Source: Lentinula raphanica (lineage: Eukaryota; Basidiomycota; Agaricomycetes; Agaricales; Omphalotaceae). From it: 64,000 nt of DNA. The notes under the pieces are model-generated. The model worked only from the letters and a program-made list of their open reading frames with translations. It ran no database searches and had not been told where the DNA came from. Position 1 is the stretch's first letter; the number at the start of each line of letters is the position of its first letter. Made by a program: the position numbers and the translations under genes. The stretch lies in the NCBI GenBank assembly GCA_027919835.1, contig JANVFP010000001.1, forward strand, positions 1,984,001 through 2,048,000, written 5' to 3'. This document shows, piece by piece, positions 45,760-57,714 of the stretch.

Positions 45760-48700
45760 TCATTCATGCAATGGGTAGTGCAAACGACGAATTGGATCCA
45801 TTCGTCGATTTCCTGAAACTCGCATTGAACAAGTTTCATGAACAGTAGCTAAATCCGTGCCTTCAACAAAGAAAGTTCCAAGATCTGTATCAAGAAGTTC
45901 CTCAAAATGTGCACCTCTCCTGCGCCTGGGTTTGCGTATGAGCTTGACTGCATGTACCAACCATAGTCTCGGCTTGTCCAAGCGCACCATATACGAGACT
46001 CGGCGACACAATATCCCGGTTCGCTCCCCTGAGCAAATGATATAGAGACCTTTGGCGATCGCAGGATTGGAAGGAACGGAGTATGATCGAGGATTTTCGA
46101 GGATGGTCGAGGGGTCTACTTCAACAATCTCAGTCTCGCGAATCTTTCGTCGTCGATTTCCTATATTAGAATACACTCCTATGGCACCATTGACACTCCG
46201 AATGAAAACCTGTCGGTCTTCCTTTGGGACGGTATTAGTTGCCACCAAAAGTTGTAGGCCATCTCGGAGTCCTTCCATAATGCGAGGATCCAGAATCCAA
46301 TGCTGCTGAAAAGGATCGGGAGATGGTGGATCAGAAGACGGTGGATCAGAAGACGATGGATGAGGAGACGATGGATTAGAAGACGATGGATTAGAAGACG
46401 AAGGATCCCAGGCTGGGTTTGAGATCAGATCGGTCGAGGTACTAGGCGAGAAAGAAAAGGGTGTTGTTGCACGAGGCGGTTCTGTACCAGCTAGTTCATC
46501 TTCCTCGCGTAATTTCCGCCTCTTTCGAGAATATAGTTCTTCAGCGGAGTACTCTGGGGAATAGCCAGGCTTTAGACGCCAATAAATATCCCATATGGTA
46601 GGCAAAGAGTCATCATCATGAAGAAATCGATCGTTGTCCACGCGACGGAGAGAGTCGTAGTCGACCCAGGCAAACGAATTACTCATTCCCTGTGTTTCAT
46701 AACGGATTCGGATGGAAAGCCCGCTCACGGTTTTGCCATCTTGTTTCGCATCTACAACTATGGCTCGATAGCCCTTGTTGGAATATTTGACGGGATATAC
46801 CTCCAAATTCTTCCAGGGAATTGGAGCGGTAGAGGGGTTAATCGAAGAAAGCGTGTGCCGGTGAGTTGAGGATTCAGGGGCAGTCAGGCAATTTTCTGGG
46901 CAATTGTGGAGAACGTCTTGAATGGCGACTGATTGTTTGACCTTTGTAAGCGTATTTGGATGAAATTCAAGGATTTCCTGCTATAGATCATTGAGGAATT
47001 GCTGTAATCATGGAAAATTGAAACATACCTCGGTTCGAGACTTCTTCAACAGCACCTCAACTTTCGAAGGACCTGCATTAACCACTAGACCTTCCTTTCC
47101 TGTCAGCTCTATTTCCTCCATCTCATCCAATGCTTCGGGCTCAGCTCGCAGTTGACGGGCACCAGAAGGAAGGGAAACAGTATCTCCGGGGTAGAATATC
47201 TTCTCCAGATGAACCTTGGACATGGTATGAAGTGCGGTGACCGTGGCATCCGAATCCTGCAGACGAATGCTGATCTCGCAATACGAAGGACCAACATAGT
47301 GAATTGTGCCTTCGGTACGACTTTCAGGAAGCTCGAAGGTATAGTGCCCATCCTGTGTACACCAGGCGCCATCAAAATCAGTGAAACGGACTTCCTCGCC
47401 GACCTGAAATTCCCAGGACAATGGCGAAGGCATCCACAGGAGAGACTGCTGAACGGCAGAGTGCTTAGAGGCTATGAAATAGTAGCGAATGTCGGCTGGG
47501 ATTGCTGGTGCAAGTTCCATATCCTTGAGCTTTATGCGTTTGAACACAAGGCCGTTTTGCCACTGGTTGCCTAGACATACATAGCGTTTGTGTGTTGCCT
47601 CGGAATGTGAACATGTCTGAGGAGTTTCACAATGGCTGGCACAGTCCATTCGGGTGGTGAAACAGTAATTCTGAGTAATAAACTGTCCAGCGTTCCAAGA
47701 GAGAACATCCGGGCGTTTCTGTCGACTGCGCTTTCGTTTGAGCCTCGATTGACCACTGGACAAATCGGGAACTGAGTTCCAGTCAACTCGAGGAGGAAAT
47801 AAGACGAGGCGTTCAACGTCACAGTCGATTTCATCGAAATGGTCTGTGACGACAAGCCCAACATCGTTCTTGTAAAGACCGCGTTTGCATCTAACCCAAG
47901 TATGAGGGGGATACTGATTAAGGTGGGAAGGTTCCTGTAGAGCGCGTTCAATGCTCACGGGATCGTCAATGGGACTATGGATAGGTAACACCAAATCCGA
48001 GCGAGCTGCGGCTGGAGGTATGTGGGTCGACTCGTGTGCCGAAAATGCGAATCGGGGTAATTTAGAGTACAAGAGACCGGGAATCGTAAGGAGGTAGGAC
48101 GCAAGAACGGTGTTCTGAGGCAGCATGCTTTGTGCTTGGATGTACACACCGCCAGGTAGAGTAGAAGGTAAAGCTGCTCGCAGAACCCGAGGATCAATTT
48201 TCCGATGTTGAATATCGGTGGTTATGCGATCTACGATTGCTTTTTCATGATGAGCCTGGAATGCTTTCTTAGTTCTAGCACAATAGGAAGACTATATAAT
48301 CGCACCTGGCAACGAACGTAAAAAAACCTGAATCCTGGTACCGCCAGTCCCCCGGCCCCCAGATATCTGCTAATCCACTGCTTCAGTAAGCATTGTTCAT
48401 TTGTCAGCTCCACCTCATCTTCCGTTCCCAAATCGTCTTCTTCCTCTTCAGCAGTGACATCTTCATCCAGGGCTGCTTCCATATTCGAGGACGATGTTGC
48501 ATCCAAAGGTAGGGTATCCAAAGGTAGAGGTGATGCTAGACGTCGATTAGGCTTTGTAATGGCAAGTTGAAGTTCATCGCGCGCCGATGACATTGGAATA
48601 GCGGTAGGAAAAACATCACTATTACGAGCGTTGGTAAGTTCACGAAGCTGGTACGCTTCCGCTATATGTTCTACTATGTCGTCCAAGCGATACGAAGAAT

Positions 48701-48836
48701 TGGCAGACGGAAGAGCATATTCTGCTGGAATATTCGAGATGGCAGGTATGTCGGCTTCGTCGCTGTCTGAGCTCTGGTAATCAGAGTCATTGTCCTCCTC
48801 TGCTTCGAGTAAGATAAAAGAATTTTTCTTCGTCAT
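45760..48836 (-). CDS. Spt5-like protein (NGN and KOW domains)
   Basis: Three exons, 48306-48836, 47029-48255 and 45760-46977, giving 991 residues. The N-terminus is acidic (EEDNDSDYQSSDSDEADIP), as in Spt5. An NGN-like domain around residues 160-260 reads FRFFYVRCQAHHEKAIVDRI..LPGGVYIQAQS. The first KOW motif is HTWVRCKRGLYKNDVGLVVT (about residue 300); further KOW-like strands occur at QVGEEVRFTDFDGAWCTQDG, FYPGDTVSLPSG..GKEGLVV and WKNLEVYPVKYSNKGYRAIV. The C-terminus is basic. Between them is an Arg/Lys-rich and a Ser/Pro-repeat segment (46318-46408). True Spt5 binds RNA polymerase II with Spt4; this diverged form resembles the extra Spt5-like genes common in Agaricomycetes and is probably not the essential copy. 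Function is inference. Confidence 0.72.
46318..46408. repeat. Coding minisatellite in the Spt5-like gene
   Basis: About six 15-bp units (GGATCAGAAGACGGT and variants) encode a five-residue repeat SS[N/D]P[S/P] on the minus strand. Length is a multiple of three, so copy changes keep the frame. Confidence 0.8.
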
Positions 48837-49566
48837 CTGCGATAAAAATGAACAGAAAGGTCAGCATGCAGTTTGGAACTAATTCATTCTACCGGTAAGT
48901 TTTGGCCTTCAGCCACTCCTGGACTGGTTCCTAGTTGTTTCGATGCGTACTCTGGCCGTCACAATACTCACAAGAGGTGTATTCTAGCAGCGATGCGTCG
49001 TCGTCGACGTTGTTTAACGAGAGATTGGGATTACGTAAGCGGAGCGAAGCCCAACAAACCCAAGAGCTATCACAAAACGCTTAAGTACTCGAAGAAGCAT
49101 ATGATCATGTCTGGACATAGCAAACGGCTCAACGCTTGAAGGCGTAACCAGCATGGATAAGAGGACTTCGGGATACAGATAGTGAACGGCGGTACCCGCT
49201 TGATCGCGTTACTTCGCGGCGGCGAGGCCAAAACGAGGCGGGGATTGGTCTGCTCCAGCATGTACATACGTGTCCCACATAGATCACAATCAATCAGGCA
49301 TTGTTGATTCAAGATTGGTTATGAAATATCTGAAAACTTACAGATTCCGTTAGGCCTTACAGGCAGCGATTATCTGTTTCTCAAATTCGGAGGTCTTGAA
49401 GGAAGGACGAAAGAAAGATACTCCTTAGTGTAGAATGAGAGAATGATAAGGCGCAATCGGCCAAAAAACATCATATTATCAAACGAATGTGAACAATGCT
49501 CTCGAGAGTATTAAGTGTGTAGATCTAACATATAGTTTCGTCCAAAACAAACCAAAAAAATGCTCC
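48837..49566. other. Intergenic region
   Basis: About 730 bp: promoter of the Spt5-like gene and 3' flank of the next minus-strand gene. No supportable feature. Confidence 0.4.
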
Positions 49567-52500
49567 TTACAAGATAGTGTAGTTCCCAATGGCATCCAAG
49601 ATTTCCAACAATAGCCAGCTAGAAATTGAGTTCATGATCGCCCGTGGGTCGCGAGATGGCGCCTGCAACAACCGCAAAAGATACGACGCCGGTATAAACA
49701 TTTCACGAGTGCAGGTCTTGAAGCAACATGTGCCCTGATTCAGATACCGCGCACGTTCTTCGCCTTGTATATGTTCGCTCAAATACTGGGAACTGTCATC
49801 GGAAACAAGAATCACCTGTGGAACATGAGAACCTAGCTAAGATAGTAACCAGGATCGCTCACCTCGGTATAGGGACCATCAAGGAGTACACGAGGCACTC
49901 CAGTACATGCCCAGCAAAACATTTTCATTCGATAGCTCTTCTTGGACACGTTCTGGAGGGATACAACGTCCGCAAACCTTCCTTGCAATTCGTGCACCGT
50001 CAGCGGCGGCGGTAGTCCCGAACCCTCCAAGAATTCTTGGAAGAGGCCAGAAAATCCTGTGTCGGTCAGTGCTGGGAAGATTGACGCCACGGCATCTTCA
50101 ATAGCACGATGCATTAGGTCGCTGATATGTTTGGTGTGGTCAATCCGGAGTAGTTTGTACTCGCCATCGATCCGAGTTTCCAGAAGTGTGGTTACAAATT
50201 CGCTTATACCACCGTCGAAACATCTTGCGATCTAGCAGTAACGCAGATTAAGTACTGATCACCTTGATCGCGATAAATGTACACTTACATCGGATAAGTT
50301 CACACCCAAGTTTCCACATGGGAGGAGGAAGCCTTGTATGAACGCTACGAAATAGGGATGGTTGGCAGACTCGGGACCAATGACAGCATTGTGAAGCATA
50401 GTCCACGCAAGTGATTGGTGGAGCCGTGCAGAACGATCGCGAAGAGCCAAAACCTAGAGTGTTATGAGTACATGCAGCAGTGATGATGATGAGAACAGAC
50501 ATACCGACGAGTTGTGATATGTTGCGAAATGTCCTTCGAATGAGGATAAAGTGCTATTGTCACGATAGTCGAGCGCGAGCCAGCGTATTAAAGTGTCATG
50601 TAGAGTAGGAAAGTATTCGAGGACCAGAGACTTCGTGATAGAGCTGAGATTGCAAGCATTGAGGAGATATACTAGGAGCAGAGGATTGATATTTCCTGGG
50701 TAGATTCCGTGGACGAGTGATAACCCAACAGCAGACCCGAACTGAATCAAATCATTCTTCTTGACGAGTGAGATATCCGAAGGCGACATCATAGGGACTG
50801 TAGCGAGCGTAGTGTAATCGTCGGTGAGGTTCGTGAGGAGGGCCGAAGCAGCATCGAAGTTCGACGTGATGAAAAGGTTCAAGACTTCCTTTTCAATGCC
50901 AGGTCCCGAACTGACGAACGTTTCAATGCCGTTTTCATCAATATGCACTCTGTAAACAGGTATAAGGAGTATGTCTTGAGATATGAACGAGACGCTCACA
51001 ATTGAAAATGCCTGTGCTCCGAAAGGAGGGCTGTAAAATCTCCGTCTATGTTCGCCTTGCGTACGAGCGCAGTAAACGCTTGAAGCATTTCTTCCGTGTT
51101 CTGTCCTTTGATCACGAAACCAGGTTCTTCAATATTGAATAGACGCCGATGCCGCTGCGAAATAAATTTGAAAAGTGGTGAGCGATCGAACGAGTTGAAC
51201 GTTTCGTTGGTTTCGGTGACTTCAGGAACCCAGTTGTCATCCCAGAGGATCTTCATTGGCTATCAAAAGACTGTATGAGAATCCAAACAAGCTAAACGTG
51301 TTTCTGTTACTTACCGCAGGTTCCAGACCTTCTAGACTATCTTGAAGTTGAATCGTGGAGGAAGTAGGAAGCGGAGGCGGTAAGTTGGGTACACCTGCGA
51401 GTGGTGAACGAGTGAACTATCCCTGAACATGGAGTTACTCACCTTGGTTGGTAGAACTGGAGCTTGACGGTCCTACACTGAGCATTTGTGCAACTACTCT
51501 CAACTCCTGGAGAGAAATCAGTTCGTGTACTTCAAATGTGTTGAGTGAATGAACACATACCGCATCTTCGTCAACATCTCGATTACATCCAAATTCGATT
51601 TCGGGCTCATTAAGTGCCCTGTGACCCTCATACACGAGGGCATCCGCGTCACAACGAAATATTCCATATATACGTTTAGAAAGACAATAATGCGTGCGGA
51701 CGGTATCGTCCGATCCAAGACCCTTCTCAAACAAGTTGACATTGAACGAAACATTTGGAGAACGAATGACTATTGAGCCAAAATCAGTATACACGCTCAA
51801 AGATCAAAGTACGAACATACTGGTATGAAGTAAAAATTTCTTTCCGGGTGTAACAGCGTACTTGGCAACTCCATAATCTGGATTGAGAACTATTTGAGCT
51901 AAGGTCATATCCTCGGATTCGACATTCCCTGAAATCAGTCGAGGCGTCTTGGCAGTGTTATTGATATTTCCTCGGCCAACAAAACGGAGAAGCTGTATAG
52001 GGAGGCGTTCGTGGCGACGAAAGATAGAGAATGGCTCGTTATCAGTGCTTGGATTCGGGGGGAAGACCCATCCAGATTGGGAAAGAGATTCTTGCACGGC
52101 CTCGAGGAGGTCGACAACCTTCGTAGAGAGCGGCAAATTGTCATAACGACGGACCAAGTTGACAGATGAAAGGACAGTCTCGAATGCATCGCGGTTCTGC
52201 ACGTAGTGGTGGAGTTCCGGAGGGAGATTATGGATCTAAGTATATGATGATGTTAGCATTGTGGAGTTTCGGGATGATATTTGCAACACGTACGTGACAC
52301 TCTTGAGGAGTAAGCTTTGGCGGATATATGAGGACAACCAAGCTCACGACAGCGCTTCCATCGCTGGCTGTAGCGATCGTATCGTCCACCTTGAGGGGAT
52401 CGGCAAGCCCATTCAATCTAGGCGGTTTCCTAGCCTGACCTCTCCTCTGCCTCCTCCTACCCGAATCTGCGCTCGTTGAGGCCCGGGCTGCATGCTCGTT

Positions 52501-52989
52501 ACGGTCACGATTTGCTCGTTCTATCGTTGTCAGACTATGAAAAGGTGATGCAGGAGGTGCTAAGGATGGAAGCGGATGTCCGCTGCTAGAGCCCGAAGCA
52601 CGAAGTGATGACAGCATATTGAGAGGGGAGATATAGCTCGTAACCGGTGGTGCAGGTTGGGAATGTAACGAAGTCGTCAAAGAGCTGGTGGAAGGTAGCG
52701 GTGCAGGTGTGGGTGTGGAAGCAGAAATTGGCTGCGAGGTTGTGGGCACAGGCTGCACTGCAGGACCAGAAGCAGAAGACGAAACCGAAGAGGCTTCGGA
52801 GGAAAAAGGTGAAGGCGTCAAATGACTAGAATTCGGCGGCTGTGGTGATATGGACAACGGGGGACCATTCGAACCAGAGGCGGAGGCTGAGGCTGAAGGC
52901 AACGTCTGCTGCATCAACTGAAGAATCAGCTGTGGATTGGTGGAAAGCATAGCTTGGAGCGATTGCTGGAAGATCTGAGAATAATCCAT
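49567..52989 (-). CDS. Large uncharacterised protein with a HECT-like C-terminal region
   Basis: Start at 52989. Nine introns can be placed with matching phases; about 900 residues. N-terminal 190 residues are Ser/Pro-rich low complexity (MDYSQIFQQSLQAMLSTNPQ). Next is the basic patch GRRRQRRGQARKPPRLNG and a domain with VSFNVNLFEKGLG. The C-terminal half reads IQFGSAVGLSLVHGIYPGNI, NPLLLVYLLNACNLSSITKS, LVLEYFPTLHDTLIRWLALD, GFSGLFQEFLEGSGLPPPLT and YLNQGTCCFKTCTREMFIPA. These phrases and their order resemble the HECT ubiquitin-ligase fold (small N-lobe pieces, then TC..F..IP near the C-terminus), but the catalytic-Cys context is atypical. The last 40 residues extend beyond a normal HECT end. 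Ligase activity is inference only. Confidence 0.6.
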
Positions 52990-54011
52990 GATTAAATGAT
53001 TAATTGAAGTAGTATCTGTAAAAGAACATCAGCGTTATGAGTAGGTTCAATTCTCTATGTACTGACCGTAGAAAAGACTGGTATGATGAAGGGAATGATA
53101 CTTTGAAGCGATATTCACGCTCGAGGTAGAGGATGGAGAAAGAGGGTGGAGAGTATCTGACCACCTTACGCGTCTTTTATAAACCTCGGATGACAAATAG
53201 AACGTTTTCGAAGGTGAGGCGATTGAAGCAGACATCAGCAGAATAGAGCAGAGCATCAGCAAAATAGAACACGACATCAGCAAAGTAGAACACGACATCA
53301 GCGAAATGGAGCCAGAGAACGCATAGTCGAAAGAGCGGAACAGGAGATCTTGCAAAAGGAATTGAAAGTGATTCATTCCAATCACGAATGATGACCAATT
53401 CTCACACGCCACTAGTCGAAGTCAATGCAGTAAAAGTATTAGCAAAAAAAGGTGCCGTCCGTCTCTATACGGTCCGTCTCTAAGTGGAGCGGTACTCATT
53501 CCAAGTATTCATTCATTCAATACAAGTCGAATTGGAATGAGATCGATTCAGAAAAGTATCTATCAAATACACAAGCCAAAAATTCCAGAGTCTCAACCAC
53601 GTATATCGATTTTGTCCCAATTATCCCGTCATAGATAGGTTTCCAAATATACAACCTCAGAAGCATTGCAGGTACTCTAATGTGAACGACTGAGAGGGGG
53701 GTCGACTATAGTCTGTATAAATATGAAAGAACAGGGAAGGACTCATGAAAAGGCAAATCCGAAGCGTAAAGTACCCTAGATGCAACTCGTACTCTATCCT
53801 CCTCTACCGACTTCGATTGACCGTGAAGCAGAAATTCCAAAACTGGGCAGACCAAGGTCCAAGATGGTCCAAGATGAAGATGAACGGTGACAAGCAACTA
53901 AGCTTTGTCGGTGCAGCACCATACCGACCCACCGGCTTCCCTGGGCAACGAATCTGATTCTGACGAATCATCGACATCCCTCTGACCTGGCGACAGAAGA
54001 TCAGCACTGGG
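52990..54011. other. Intergenic region with a tandem repeat
   Basis: About 1 kb upstream of the HECT-like gene; contains the array at 53222-53312. No supportable gene. Confidence 0.4.
53222..53312. repeat. 21-bp tandem repeat
   Basis: About four units of CATCAGCAAAATAGAACACGA with small changes, about 230 bp upstream of the HECT-like gene start. Non-coding. Confidence 0.85.
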
Positions 54012-54656
54012 TCACCATTCTGGGTCTCCAGGTCGATAGGGACATATCCGCGATATCGGCGGTCCGCCGTCGGGCGCTTCAATAGCCTGTACAACGTATC
54101 TGTTGTTGTTCCACGGATCATACATGTGCCATTGAACACCTATATTTGGCGAAATAGCCTGGTGGGTATACCGATTGACAACCCGGTACTGCCGACCGGG
54201 ATACTTGTTCAACATGACGCTGCCAACTAGTGTCCTGGCTTCGTGGTCCAAACGGGGATTCTCTCCGCACCTTTCTGGGTGTGCCATGAGAGCTTTACAT
54301 TTTGGGAATGCAATTCTGATCAGGTAAGCGTCGCGCTTTGCTTCAAAGGCGTGGAGATGGGGGTATCCAGGGGTCGGACCCAACCCTACTCCCAGTAAGT
54401 CCTCAACCGTACTCGAGCAGCGGGCTAAGTCATCAATGTGTGGCAACTCCGAGTGGGTGGGAGATGAATAAGCGCCCGGTTGATCAGTGCGCGACTCTAT
54501 CATGCTGTTGGTCTAGATATGTGGTAGGCAACAATGAGTTGGGTAAGTATCAAACGTAGGTACGTTGTGTGTTGTACTTACAAGAACAGGCATGCAGCAC
54601 GACCGGTGGATGAAAAGAAGGACAGAGCCAAAGATATATGTGGAAGCAAAACGCAT
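54012..54656 (-). CDS. Secreted protein E
   Basis: Exon 1 (54582-54656) encodes 25 residues, MRFASTYIFGSVLLFIHRSC.., a probable signal peptide, then a phase-0 intron (GTAAGT..ATCTAG) and exon 2 (54012-54512); 191 residues in all. The mature part has HIDDLARCSSTVEDLLGVGL, FEAKRDAYLIRIAFPKCKAL, LDHEARTLVGSVMLNKYPGR, QYRVVNRYTHQAISPNIGVQ and WHMYDPWNNNRYVVQAIEAP. No known domain recognised. The one-exon signal peptide layout is the same as in secreted genes at 1417, 16919 and 19394, although sequence similarity is not evident. Confidence 0.6.
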
Positions 54657-55461
54657 GTCGTTGTTCTTTGCGATCTTTATGCTCAATGGTTGACGTTGAT
54701 CTGTTACAGGAATCAGTTACTTAGTGAAAATGAGTTGAACACAGGAGAAAAAAAACACATACGTGGAAGGAAGACTAGTATACTGAAGCTCTCTGCCAGC
54801 AGAGACGGTTCAATGAGAAAGTAAGAAGTTGGACCAGCCGATGATGAGGGAAGAAAGAAGAGATGATGAATAATTCCCTCTGTTTTCTGCGCCAGGGTGT
54901 TGGCACATCAGCATCAAAAATCACCGCATTTCAGATTGCATACATACTGCATACGGTAATTACGGTTCGCGCCGAAATAGAACACCAACTTCAAGGTTCG
55001 ACGTCGTTCGACTGTTACAGACTGTTACTGTCGACATTCGCTGAAATCTGACGTCATGTCTTCCAGAACAAAGTCAGGGAGAGTAAAAAATCAGACAAAC
55101 GCGTCTACTTCAGTGACAAGAATTCCCGTCGCTGTTTTCCAGAACCAAATCCACCGAAAGCGAATCCCTGGCAACTCAATTTTTTTGGACTGCTGCCCTG
55201 CAGGAGATTTGTTTCTGGGATGGAACCAGGACTCGGATTGATTCGCCCGAGGAACAGATATCCCTATAGAAAGTTTTCCAAGATTTTTGACATGGCGTTC
55301 CAGAGCAAAATAATCCTAAGTGCTAGGGCCTTTCCAAGCTGTGATAATACCTGAGGCTCTCCTTGCGTTACCGGTACTGTACAATATCTGATAACATATG
55401 TAAACAACAACACACACTTCAATTCATCTCGACATGGTCAGCCCTTACAGCCTCTTAGACT
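54657..55461. other. Intergenic region containing dispersed repeat copy 2
   Basis: About 800 bp between secreted gene E and the terpene synthase 3' end. Apart from the repeat at 55037-55203, no feature seen. Confidence 0.4.
55037..55203 (+). repeat. Dispersed repeat, copy 2
   Basis: Counterpart of 29218-29397, with shared blocks TTCGCTGAAATCT, AAGAATTCCCGTCGCTGTTT and CTGGCAACTCAATTTT. Copy 1 has a short extra segment near its right end. Confidence 0.75.
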
Positions 55462-56548
55462 TCAAGCTTCAAGCCCCAAATCAAGCTCATTTAAATGATA
55501 CCTGCTGTCCACGCTGGTATGAAAATAAACATAACCCGAAGCAAAATTTCTGTAGGCATCGAGTGCTTGTAGGTCAGAACCCAAAATATTTATAATCTTC
55601 TGATGGGCCTCCACTGTTTCGTGAATGAGTGAGTGAAATGCATGGCTCTGGCTGCAACCGCGAGCGAATGCTATCAAGGATATGTGGTTGACAGTTTCTT
55701 CCGCTAGTTCTTCTTTGTAGAAGGATAGTATGTCGCTGCAACGCAGAAATGAGTACCACAGCTACAGTACTGGTCAAGTACACTCACTTGACATTCACAA
55801 CAAATGCTCTCAAGCTGGGAAGAGCCTGAATATAAGATCCTAATGGAACCTCCGGGGGGAATATCGCCAGAGCATATAATTCGCCAGCACCAGTTATGCT
55901 CCTACTGAAAGCAGGATAATTATCTGCCCAAGCAGACACCTATGTAATTCATGTGAGAAGTTAGTTGCGTCCATTGGTTGTGAGTGAAAGCGAATAAAAA
56001 TCTACCGGCAAGCCCTTTGTCTGATCCTCTAACAAAAATCCATTGATCAGGTTTAGAGCCGATGTTACCATGATGTTCGCAGAGATCTTGGGAAAGAGGC
56101 GCGGAATTTCAAGGATGAGATCTGCAAGTCCATCTAGTACATGATCTTGCTGAGGTTGATCGTGCATGAGTCGTTTGGAAAAAAGGGCTACAGCCTCGGT
56201 ATCTTTCTGAAATTTATCATCGCAATAGATGGCACAGGCAGTAAACAAAGCCATCCAAACTTGGACAGATGTATCTTTGAGGTGGGCATAGCTAGTCATA
56301 GCAATGCAAACGCCTTGTGGGATGCAGGGCTTGAGAGGGTCAGGTCCATCCACTATGTATCCTCGCTTCCTTGCTTCATCGAAGGACATGGCTAAAAGAG
56401 TCTCATCCATCTGTATTTTTCGATATGGGACTGAGCACCTCGAGAGAAAAGACCGTAGGGCAAAAACAATTTCTTCTTTCTGTGAGATCTTTAGAAGAAC
56501 GGCTTCAACACATTCGAGGCATTCATTACTTACCGCGACCCTCATCAT
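55462..56548 (-). CDS. Terpene synthase of the trichodiene synthase (TRI5) family
   Basis: Class I terpene cyclase acting on farnesyl diphosphate; the product is unknown. Three exons, with introns after DQTKGLP (near 55940-56006) and inside the Asn codon of the NSE motif (near 55736-55788). About 320 residues. Motifs: the Asp-rich site CAIYCDDKFQKDTEAV (about residue 125) and the magnesium-binding NDILSFYKEELAEE (Asn, Ser and Glu of the NSE triad present). Also GPDPLKPCIPQGVCIAMTSY, AYRNFASGYVYFHTSVDSRY and the end LNELDLGLEA. This layout fits the Pfam TRI5 group common in basidiomycetes, where it is not linked to trichothecene production. No P450 or transporter lies next to it, so there is no visible cluster. 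The first motif differs from the DDSKDD form of true trichodiene synthase. Confidence 0.85.
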
Positions 56549-57714
56549 GATATGTGAACTTTCTAGAGAGATGGACTGATTTTGTGCAAGTTATACATCT
56601 TGGGTTTTATAGTCTCGAAATTTGCCTTGTTTTGGAAGACAGAAACATTGAAGCTGCTTGAACTCAGGTCAGTCGTGTGATAAGAGTAAGGGAGCGAAGA
56701 ACGATTGAAGTGGTTCATTGTTTTGCGTTCCATGCAGGCTGACGTCCTTGCTTCCCGCGAGCGAATTGGAGAAGATTGGAGATAAGAATGAAGCATGACC
56801 AAGCTTTCAGTTCAGCTTTCATAATTGCAACATTCCTACGTACCGTTCTCTTAATGACGCCCAGGACTTGCGAGGCTCGAGCAAGCTGCGTGGGGTCCAA
56901 AGTTGATCATTTGACCCATCCTGGTCCGGATTGAATTTTCCCTGTCGAATCATATATTAGGGGACACTTTACACCTAAGGGAACCTCGAAATAGGAACCA
57001 ACATATCCTGACTGGGGTGAGTTCTGTTGAACTCCGCCATTTGGGGGGAAGGAGCGTACAGAAAGCGCTAGCGTGGCATTGGAGCTCATAGGAGGCGCCG
57101 AAAGGCTGGGGACGGTACTTGAAGTACAATGCTTTGACCGAACCGAAGAGACGACTGTAAGAGAAATGGACGCCGATGAACTGACTGCGCATTCAAGGCA
57201 AGTACAGGCTGCTGCACTCGAAAAGCAACAACTCTACTAGAGCGAAAGAATTGACGAGAGCCACCGAAAGTGGGTTTGATATACCAGAATTGAATCGATA
57301 GTAGGTGCAACAATTTTATACATGGTCTCGACTGAGCGGAAGCAGATGCGATAACGACGGACTCTACTTACCTTCTAATCAAAATCGGCTTGTGCACTTT
57401 GGTTTGGTTCTGGGATATTTAGCAGCCAGGAAAACTGATTCGAGAAATCAACAGACATCCCTTATGATAAGGAAGTGATCAAAGGTGGTTGGTGTCTTTG
57501 GCATGGCATATTGGTCTGTATTAGTGTACAAAGCCAGTGTAAGAAGCAGTGCTCCAGGGCAGAGTAGTTCAATGGATGATTATACATATCATGTCATCGA
57601 ATAAATCTCTACAGCTTTTGAACCGCTTTCGACCCGCACCTCTGTCTATAGATAGTGTGCATCTTGCATTCAAATTTTCTGGTAAAGCAAAGCCGTTGTG
57701 AGATTTAAAAGCAG
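56549..57714. other. Intergenic region with coding-like scraps
   Basis: About 1.17 kb. A minus-strand stretch near 56940-56830 can read FNPDQDGSNDQLWTPRSL, which looks coding-like, but I could not build a gene. Presumed promoters of the divergent neighbours. Confidence 0.3.

Noticed and set aside
46319..46400. CRISPR-like short repeats
   Set aside because: They are 15-bp coding repeats in a eukaryotic gene, without spacers.
54863..55241. Two short plus-strand frames
   Set aside because: They overlap the dispersed repeat and show no conserved features.
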